A stretch of DNA of 64,000 bases, taken from Cyclaneusma minus. Taxonomy: Eukaryota; Ascomycota; Leotiomycetes; Marthamycetales; Marthamycetaceae. The DNA lies in assembly GCA_037179335.1 (NCBI GenBank), contig JAKZHN010000003.1:1674001-1738000 (forward strand), written 5' to 3'. The notes beneath the pieces are model-generated. The model was not told the DNA's origin, ran no database searches, and saw only the letters and a program-made list of their open reading frames with translations. Positions 54,261-64,000 of this stretch are shown here, piece after piece (the first letter of the stretch is position 1; every line of letters starts with the position of its first letter). The position numbers and the translations under genes were made by a program.

Positions 54261-55784
54261 GCCCGGATCGCGCAAAGCGTAAAAATCATTGCTTTACACT
54301 CGTAGAAAGTAGACCATTGGCATTGGGTTTATTTTTCTTTTATTTTATATAGAAGAGCTGCGTAAAACAAGGATTTAAAATTGTAAAATGCATTTCAAAT
54401 TTTGCCTGCAAGGGACTACCGCAGGTGGCACCTAATACAACACCCGCTAAAATACTGCGACACCCTTATTGCATAACCCTAGCGCAGTTTTAAATTCAAG
54501 GTCCTAGATTTAAATCCCTTAGATTTGGATCTTTCAAATCTGCCTTTTAAATTTGCAATTGCGCAGTTAGTTGGTCCCTTTTAAATCTGCTTACCCTTTG
54601 TTATTTCGAAGTCCAAAACCGACTTGTTTTTACCTATCTAGCAATATGGCTAAAAATAAAAGCGCTAAATGGCGCATTTTAATATTGTTTTATAAAAACC
54701 ATATTAGCTATTTTTTTTTAAATAAAAATTAAACTGAGTAAAAAAAAATTGGTATATTATTTAAAAAAGTTACTAAAGCTATACCAAATACAAAAGCATT
54801 AATTTTGCAAAAATTATTAATATTAAAAATATTATTAAAAATTTGAAAATTCTGACTATTGAAAATAAGTTTTATAAGCTAAATTGCGACAAAAGCTCCA
54901 AATACTGCAAAAATAGCGTTTATGCTATTTTTATTTTATTTTATTATTAAATAATAATTAGCAGCTATTTAAAAAATATAATACCGTTTATACTTTTTGG
55001 AAATATTTAAAAAACAAGTATTTATAAATTTATAAATTTATTGCAAATAAATATTTTAATAAAAATTGTATTTTTAAAATCAATGGTATAATAATTTTAA
55101 AAGGCTAGAATATATTAAAAAATAATGAATGCAAATTTATTACCGCTAATTTCTTAATAAAATGTTAAAATAAGCTCCTAGCGGTGCGTGGGTCATGGGC
55201 CATTTACGAAACCTATTCGTTATATAGGTAAGCAAAAGCCACGCATATAATACCATTTTCTATAATTGTAGATTTTTTTTTGATTTAAAAATAAAAAAGA
55301 TTCTATTTATATTAAAATTTTATAAATTAAAATTTTTAATGCAATAATTTATATTTAATAATTTCCTTTAAAACTCCAAAAATTAATAATAGCATTATAT
55401 AAAAACCTTTATTAACCAGCAATAAATACCAGGCCTAGCGATTGTTTTTTAATAAATTTAATAATAATTGTTAAAATTTAGCTTAGCAATAGATATAAGT
55501 TTAATTATAGCGCTGCAATTTCGCCAGTTTTTTTTCTCAAATTAATTTATAGATTTGTTTTTTATCGCCGTTAATTTTTAGCCAATATTTAATTAATTAT
55601 TTAAATTTTAATTAGCTATTAAACGGACCAAAAATCGAATATATTATAAAAAATATTATTTTTAATTTAAAGCGCATTGCGCCAATTTTTAGCTATAATA
55701 ATTGATATAATTAATTTGAGCTAATAAAAATATATTTAATAAATTAAAATATATAGTATATTAAAATAATAATTATACGCTATT

Positions 55785-55985
55785 AATTCCGGCTGCAATC
55801 AAAGCCTTAGGCATTTACCTAGGGCACGGACCACGCGGGGCTAGGAATGCCCTTATTTTAGCGCCAGCGCCAGCCATCCATTTCCTTTCTTAATGATAAT
55901 TAATAATATATTGGAAACCTTATATGTATATAATTTATTTATACCTAAATAATTCTAATACTAATTAATACTTTTTTTATAAAAG
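55785..55985 (+). repeat. Repeat copy B inside the AT block
   Basis: Begins with CCTTAGGCATTTACCTAGG and continues GGCACGGACCACGCGG, GGAATGCCC, AGCGCCAGCGCCAGCC and TTGGAAACCTTATATGTATA. It aligns well with copy C. Confidence 0.7.
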
Positions 55986-58900
55986 CATAGATTAGCAAGG
56001 ATTTATTTTTTAAAAAAATTATTACAATTTAAAAAAAATCCCAATTGCGCTAAAAAACCAAAAAACTTCAAAGCCCTATTACCAGCTTTATTACAGCCTT
56101 AAAAAGCGGCTAGCAATTTTAAAAAAAAATTGCATTAATAATAGCAAAATTTGCTATATCCATTATAGCTATTTAAATTAAAAGCTTTAAAAACCGGCTC
56201 TCCAAACTATTTGCTGCAAATTTTAGCACTTTTAAATAATAATATTGCGTTCTTTATAATGCGCAATTCCCTTTTTTAATCTATAGCGCCTTTTTTAATA
56301 CACTATTCCAAATTTAATTTATTTAAATCTATATTATCCAGATTTATATTTTATAAATTTGTATATTTAAACACCAATTGCACAAATTAATATAATTTAA
56401 TACCGATGCAGCATTTAAAAACAAAATATTCTTTTCTAACTACTTTTTCCAAACTGCTATTTTTGCACAATTTGCAAATACTATTATGCTTTTGCCAAGC
56501 CTGCCTCCAAAACCAAATACTTTTAATATTTTTAAAAACGCCCTTTAAATAAAGGCTTTAGCAAAAGCCTTATTATATAACCCTTTTTTATTTCAAATGG
56601 ATTTTAAAGCTATATTAATAATGCCTATTTTAATAATTTTAAAACTAAACATCTGTTCACTTATATTAATAACAATATTAATATTTATATTTTATATTAA
56701 TATAAATATTTAATATTGAAATAATAAATTAAAATAAATTTATAAATAAATTACTAGAAAATTTTAATAAATAAATAAAACTATTTATATTATATTGCGC
56801 ATTTATTTAAAACAAAATAATATTGATATTAAAAAAGAAAAGATAATTAAAAAATTAAAAAATTAATAGCTGTAGTTATAAAATTTCCATAATATAAATA
56901 GACCAAAAAAACTACGGAATATAAAAACTAAATTCAATTATTATTTTAAAATTCTAAAATAAATAAGCTATAAAAGAAAAAAGAAAAAAAAAAGGCTATA
57001 AATAGCAATTAGCCGGGCAATCTTTTAAACAGCCCTTTTATAATTCCAAATAGCAGCCAAAATAGTAATAGTTAAAAAACAAAAATGGCTAATCTTCCTA
57101 ATGCAATATGCCTTTTAAAAATTACCTTTAATTAAAAATATATTATAAAAATAAATAAAGCACTTAAAAACTTTTATAAATAATAAAACTTGCAAGCAAA
57201 TGCTTTTAAAAAACAAGCTTTACAAGCCTAGTAAACTATTTTTTTTAAATAGCTAATAATATTAAAAAAGCTGTTAAAAAAACTATTAAAAAAATTGTGA
57301 AAAAGCCGGATACAAATAAAACAAATAAGCTTAAAAAAGCTAAATTTATAGCATTATTTTTTCTTTTATCAAAACAAAGGAAATTGCCAATATATTTAAA
57401 ATATTCTTTGCAGCCTTTATACTACCCTTATATTAAATATCAAAATCCCTAGTAGCAGTTTATTTATTAAAAATAAAAATAAAAATAAAAATTAAATTAA
57501 AATTAAAATTAAAAATAAAATTATTTATTTCCTCCGCCTTCATTTAAGAAAGATTTATTATATTAAGCTATAGTATTTTCTTAATATTAGCCTTAATTAA
57601 ATACGTTAAATCACTTTTTTAAAATAGCTGAAATATTATACCCTTAAATACCATAGGCCTAGCTATTGCAAAAATCTTTTTAAAATACGTTTTAATTTAA
57701 TTAAAAAACTTAATTCAATTAAAAAGCGCAATACGGAATATAATACGGAAATTAAAACAATACCCCGCATTTTAATCCACAAACCGGTTAATTTAATTAA
57801 TTCGATATAAATTAATTCGGCCCGAATACCGGTTATCACCAAAATCAAGAATAAAATCAAAATTAAAATTCAAAATTCAAAAAATTAATTTTAAGACCTT
57901 AAATTCCGGATTTATAAACAAATAAAAAAGATTGATTATAGACAAAGCGTATTAAAATAAAAACCATTGTAGCGGAAAAATATTTAATATTTTAAATATA
58001 AAAATACCAAAATTTATAAATATATATAAAAAGGCTGGTATTTCAAAATTTAATTACACAAAGGCTTTTTTATATATAGTAAAAAATAAAACTGTCAAAT
58101 ACTATAACCAAATGCCTCCAAAAAAACTATTGTTTTAAATAAATGATTTATTATATCCATTAATATTTTAAAATTAAAGCCCTTTATTTTAAATATTGGA
58201 ATTTATAATATAATACCAAATTATTTATTATAATTTAGCAAAACTTAATAAAAACCAAAATTAAATATTTGAAAATAATACTTACAAAGCTTAAAAATAT
58301 TTAGCCAGTTTTAGGCATAAAATATTAAAACAAAAAATTTATTAAAAACCAGCTATTTAAAAAAATAGCTGAAATTTCGAAATTTAAATATATTTATGCA
58401 ATTGCATATTCAAAATATAAAAAACTCTTTATTCAAATTAAAATTGCTATTAATATTAAAGCCAAAATCATTGCAATATCCAATCAATTTTATACTTACA
58501 TTTATAATCATAACTTTAATTATAATTATAACTACGAAAACCAGTTTTATAATAATAAAAACTTCCGAAATTCCAAATATAAAAATAAAAATAACAATAA
58601 AGTTAAAAATAAATCCAACGATAAATATAATAATAAACTCAGAAATAAATACTTTAATAGTAATAAAAATTATAAATAGACTCTTTTAAAAAGCTATAAA
58701 AATAGAAAATTTAAAAATAAATTAAAAATGTATAATATTTATAAAACTATTGAATATCAATTTACTAATTATAAATTTTAAAAAAAAACAATATTGGAAA
58801 CAATCTAAACCATTTGGATTCAAATACAAAAAAAAACAGCAATTAAAAAAGTTTATCATATATTTTTTTAAAAACTAAAACAATAAATAATAATGCAAAT

Positions 58901-61274
58901 TATAAAAAAAGACCTAGCAATACTTTTTTTAAAGAGAAAAATATTTAATTATTTAGCTTATATAAAATATATATAGCAAGCCTTTTGCAATCCCTTTAAA
59001 ACGCCCTTTAAATTCCTAGTAAAAAAGTTTAAATAATAATAAATTTTATAATGCAATATAGCATTATATTTTTAATTATAATTCTATAAAATATAATATT
59101 TAAAAAGCCCCTTTAAAATAGCCTTTAAAAATGATTTTTATTCTTTTAAATCCAATATTATATATTTAATAAAAGAATTTAAATCTATTAATAAAAGACG
59201 GATTATAAATATTCTAAATAAACAATCCACAATTTATATATTTATTTATTTAAATTCTTTTAATCTTAAATAGTAATAAAACTTTATTCCTATTAAAAGA
59301 ATTTTTATAATAAAAGAAAAATATATTTTTGGCATTTTCCAAATCATTTTTCCAAATAATAAAATAGCATGCTTTTATATAGCTAATTGGATATAATTTA
59401 CAGCTTTTCAAAATATTATACCTAAATTTAAAATAAACGCCATTGCTAAAAAACCTGATTCAATATTATTTAAAAACGGATAATTATTAAAAATATTAAA
59501 TATTGCTTCTATTTCTATTTAATTTAAAGTAATTCCCTTTTACATTAGCAAAAATAACACTTTTCTTTTGCTATATTTAGCGAAAATAAATAAATTTAAA
59601 TTTAAATTCAAAGTTAATAATTTAAATAATATTATAATTTAAAAAAAACTCAAAATAGCAATCAAAAAGAAATAGGGCTATTTATATATATTTTTTCTTA
59701 ATATTGAAAATATAGCATTTTAATTTATTTGACTCAAATAAACCTTAAAAGAATTTATAATAAATAAAAATATACCAAAATTGGCAGCCATTTTAATAAA
59801 GGCCAATAAGGAATTCAATAAAAAAATCCAAACTAATAATTTAAAGCCATAATAATACTGGTAAAGAAACTATTTTAATTTAGTCCCCAATTATTTAATA
59901 AATTAATCAATAAATTAATATTGCCCTAGCATTTTTTATACTCTTATAATTTAATAATTTAATTTTAATTTTTAGAAATATTACCCAAATATACCTATAT
60001 GCCCAAAATCAGCTATTTCGCAAAATTTATTATGATTTGCCTAAGCAAATAAAAAGCAAATATCTTTCGGGCATTATTATAATAATTTGTAAACCATTAT
60101 ATAAAATCGCAAAATCTGGGCTTTATTAGTATATTATTTACTTAAAAAATTATATTAAAAAATTGGAATTAAAACTTTTAATTTTTAATTTATATTGTTT
60201 TTACCCAAATAATAAAAATCCAAAGCTTTTTGCATTAATTAATTTTTAAATTAATAATACTATAGCCTTAGCCCGTAAAAAATAATTTAATAAAAAGCAA
60301 AAAATGCTAAAAAATGCTTAATCTAAAATAAAGCCCAAATTTAAAATTTTAAATACTAATTCAATTATTTTTAACGAATGCATTATTAGCAAATTTAAAT
60401 AAAATATTATTATAATTTAAAAGGGCCAAAATTTTAAAATTAAATTGGTAAATCCAAATTCTTTAAATATAAAAGCCTAATATATTTTAAAAAAAGCTAT
60501 AAATACCTATATATTTTTTATTATTTAACTAAAAAATATTTTTAACCTTTTAATTGCAGTATAGCATCAAAATTCCATAAAAGAAAATTCTAAAGCCCTT
60601 AATAAAAGGCTATAATAATATATAAACAATATTATAAAAAAAGTCTTTCTGCCTTTAAATATTAAAATAATAAACCTATTTATTTTTATAAATAATTTAT
60701 TTACAAGTAATAAAAATTTAAATAGCCAATTGAACTATATAATAATATTAGCAAATAAAAATAATAATAACTAATATAGCTTATTTATTATAAAAACAAA
60801 ATTGTATTAAAGCTCCACCAAAAGCAAACGAATTATAAAAAGCATTCTAGCTTTAAAAATCTTAGCCATAATTTAAAAAACGGATATAAAAATAGCTATT
60901 TTAAATATTTTAAATATAATAGCTAAAAAGCTAGGTATTTCCGATATTCCAATTATAATTTATACAAACTTCGTTTTATTTTATAAATATTTTATTAAGT
61001 TAAAAACAATTATAAAAAAGCATTTTATAATAAATATTCTCCACCTCCGTCAAAGCTATAAAAAAGAAAATTCCAAAAAATAAAATAACTTTATAAAAAT
61101 AATAACCTAGCTAATACTATAATAAAACTAATATTTAATAAAGCTTTAAAAACCTTTATTTTCAATAACCAAATTATAATTAAAATTAAAAACAAAAATC
61201 GAAAAAAAAAAAACCCCTGCCCTACCGGGTTTAATTTGCAATTAATATTTTTGCTTTTTAAAAAAAAGAATCCA

Positions 61275-61510
61275 GTATTAATTTCGATTGCAATTAAAGC
61301 TTTAGGCATTTAGCTAAGGCACAAATCACGCAATAGTTTATGCACTAATAAACGCCAAAAACTAAATGGCTAGCGCCAAAATTGGAAATGCCTTTGTTCC
61401 AGCGCCAGCGCCAGCCACCTATTTCGTTTTTTAATTATAATTAATAATACGCTGGAAACCCTATATACACGTGATTTATTTGTACCTGAGTAATTCTAAT
61501 ATACGCCAAT
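61275..61510 (+). repeat. Repeat copy C inside the AT block
   Basis: Aligns with copy B (GGCATTTAGCTAAGGCAC, AATGCCTTTG, AGCGCCAGCGCCAGCC, CTGGAAACCCTATATACACG) but carries about 50 bp extra in the middle. Both are islands of higher GC in the AT block. Confidence 0.7.
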
Positions 61511-64000
61511 ATATTTATAAAAAGATTATTAATTAAATTTAAAATATTAATATTAGCGGGAATATGATTATTATAAAAAGTTTTATTTTAAATAAAATAT
61601 AAATAAAAAAACCCAAATATATTGCAAATAATTAAAAAGCCTTACATATAATATATATTTATTTTAGCTTTATAAATAATAAAAACTTGCTGGTTTCTAA
61701 AACTTTGTAATAAAATAAAATAAATTGGATTGCAAATATATTATTATTTTTAACGTAATAATTAACAATTATTTGTAAAACATTAACAGCTTTAGATAGA
61801 AGCCTAATACAATTATTAAAAAAGCTTGGACCGAGTGTTTTATTTTTTAATACAAAAAATTTTAATCACATTTCAATTATATAGCTATTTATATTAAAAA
61901 TATGTTTTTTTGCAGTTTCTTTTTGTTTTTGCCTTTCAAATATAATATTGTAATAAATATATTACGCAATTTCTTTTTAATATTTAAAAAAAGCTTTTTT
62001 TTTATTTTTGAAAAAAGACTTTTTTATATTTATTAAAAAAATTGCTTATATTATTAATAAAAAATTAAAGCAATTATCATATTAGCGCTAAATTGGCGGC
62101 AATGATAATATTGGCGTATAATTTAAAAATCGCAAAGCGTTTTTTACATATTATTTTTGCAATACAAAATCCTATAATATTTATAAATATCTATTTTTTA
62201 CAGCCATTTAAAAAATTATGTAAAATATTTTAAAATTTAAAATTATTAAATTCGTTTTTATTAATTTTGTTTGAAAACAAAAATTGCAAATGGTATAAAT
62301 AATAAGCAATTCTTATTTAAATATATATATATATATATTATTTAAAATGTTATTATTATTGGCAGTATTTTTAAATTTAATTAAATCACTGATTTTGGGG
62401 CTATATTATATATAGTTTTTTTTTTTGATTTTTAAATATATTTGATTTTTAAAAAAGCAATAAAAATAAAAATAAAAAATATTATATTTAAATTAAATTA
62501 ATATAATTATAATAAAAAAATAAAAAAAAATATAAATTTAAAAATATATTTTATATTTCTAGCTTTAGTATAAACTTGTTTTCGGACAGGAAAATTTGCT
62601 AATAGAGGTTTTTTAGCTTATTTACCTTTTCTTTATATATTCTAGAAGCCGTTATTTAGAAAAAAATATTTTTTAAATATTAATTTAAAAAAGGCTATAT
62701 ATTATTAATTTTATAATTATTTTTTAAAAATTGGCAAAAGGTTTTTAATTTTAAAATAATATTTAAATAGCGCTGCTAGCTATTAAAAAAAATTCTATTA
62801 TAAATATATTAGAAAATCCAATTTAATTTAATTTGCTAAATATATTGGCTGCTATAATACAAAATATAATATTAATTATAATACAAAATAAATTAATTTT
62901 TAATATATTATAAAAGCCTTAATATAATATAGCTTTTAATATAATATAAGGCTTTCAATATAATATAATATTATAGCTAATATTAAAATTAATTTTAAAG
63001 CTATTTTTAAAAATTGGTTTAAAGCTTTTTAAAAAATGCCAAGCTTAAATTAAAGCTAAAGCAATTTAAAAAGCGAATTATAAAAAGACTTAATAGCGAG
63101 TTATATAAAATAAATAGGCTTTATATTATTGGAAATATATTTATCTTGGCCTAGTAAAACTTAATTGTATTTATACCGTTATTAATTTAAAAAAAATTAA
63201 AATCTTGTTTTTATTTTTTAATTATAAAAATTGCAATATTAATAAAATGCAAAAGTAAATTTCTGAAAAAATTGCTAATTATAAGCTAAAGCCGTTAAAA
63301 TTAATTTATATTAATATAATTGATTTTTTTCTATTTAGTTTATATAGAAATTAATAGCTTTTTGAAATTATTAATAATTATATATATAAGTTTTGGCATT
63401 TTGCAATAAAAAATTATATAAACGTATATACTATTTTCTTTTATAAAAAAATTGAACTTAAAATTGGTAAAAAGCTAAAAAAAAGTCTAATATAATAATG
63501 CTAAAAAGCTTATTAAAAAAGTTATATTAAATTTGGGATTATTGTTTTTTCGGTAAAATGCTAAAATAACCTTGAAAATAAAGGTAATCAATTCTTTTTT
63601 TTTAATTAATGTAATAAAATGCGGTCTTTTTTATTAAGTAAATTAAATATTGTTTTATTAAGAAATATAAAAAAGATTATACTTTTATCACTAGCTTTAA
63701 TTGGTATTAATCTTTTAAAATTTGGAATTAAAGCTTGACCCCGAAGATCGAAAATACTAAACGTCCTTGTTTTTAGCATTTAAAAAGGCTATAATAAAAT
63801 ATATTTTTTATAAATGTTTTTCAATAAACTCCTAATGAAATTGAGTAAATTTTATAATTTAAAAAAATAAAACAAGTAATTTTAAATCTTGGCAAAATTA
63901 TAGCATTGAAAAACAAGGGCAAATGTATTATCAAATTCCACCATGTATTATTATTTAATATATCGCTAAAATTTTACAATAAACCATTTTTAAAAATTAA

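Larger units (their letters stand above)
54220..64000. mobile_element. Second AT-rich, RIP-like transposon graveyard, continuing past the window
   Basis: Nearly 10 kb of extreme AT sequence with no credible coding frame; the small frames at 57663-57860, 58396-58689 and 61091-61309 are low-complexity. The ends of block 1 (CTTTAGCGGAGC) were not found here, so it derives from a different element or elements. Three diverged copies of one ~200-bp repeat at the left edge, 55.8 kb and 61.3 kb suggest nested or tandem insertions of one family. Confidence 0.65.

Overview
The window looks like a filamentous ascomycete genome (Pezizomycotina; the Dothideomycetes are a plausible guess, but species cannot be told). 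Gene-bearing stretches of normal base composition alternate sharply with gene-free, extremely AT-rich blocks, the pattern left by RIP-type mutation of transposons. Introns are short (86-142 nt, one of 335 nt), with GTATGT/GTACGT-like donors, CTAAC-like branch points and CAG/TAG acceptors.

The non-AT part is dominated by one expanded, locally duplicated gene family, labelled CP1 to CP14 in order. The long members share: module A, an F-box/2EXR-like helix (LPxxLQxRIL) followed by an 'FNIxxLRxSKxLxxxGxxIFxGENV' pattern; a middle region with a WCC motif and a 'PxGxLGxxL' motif; module B, a second F-box-like helix followed by an 'A[TI]RN[IL]LxxCKLxFHxS' pattern; a strand-rich region; and a C-terminal signature (HSDLxWLLxAxCxxxFG, then FGGTxGFPxREELGY). 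CP3, CP5, CP9 and CP14 share a phase-2 intron placed just before the first F-box-like module. CP1, CP2, CP3, CP5 and CP9 are open two-module genes. CP14 carries the intron and only module B. CP11-CP13 form a shorter one-module subfamily. CP4, CP6 and CP12 are clear relics. CP7, CP8 and CP10 are nearly intact but each is cut by in-frame stops, four of the five being TAG.

Layout: 1-13871, CP1 and CP2 (minus), a small secreted-protein gene, CP3 and CP4 (plus). 13872-24653, an AT-rich block that is itself a TA-flanked element with 29-nt terminal inverted repeats. 24654-54200, CP5-CP10 (minus), then CP11-CP14 (plus), with two arrays of exon-like tandem repeats upstream of CP5 and CP9, a foldback element, and ~19-20 bp spacer minisatellites. 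About 54220 to the end, a second AT-rich block holding diverged copies of one repeat.

Function is inferred only from the F-box/2EXR-like helices: such helices often recruit targets to SCF ubiquitin ligases, but nothing here proves ligase activity. The locus resembles a lineage-specific birth-and-death cluster next to transposon-derived AT blocks. No rRNA, complete tRNA, CRISPR array or recognisable intact transposase gene was seen.
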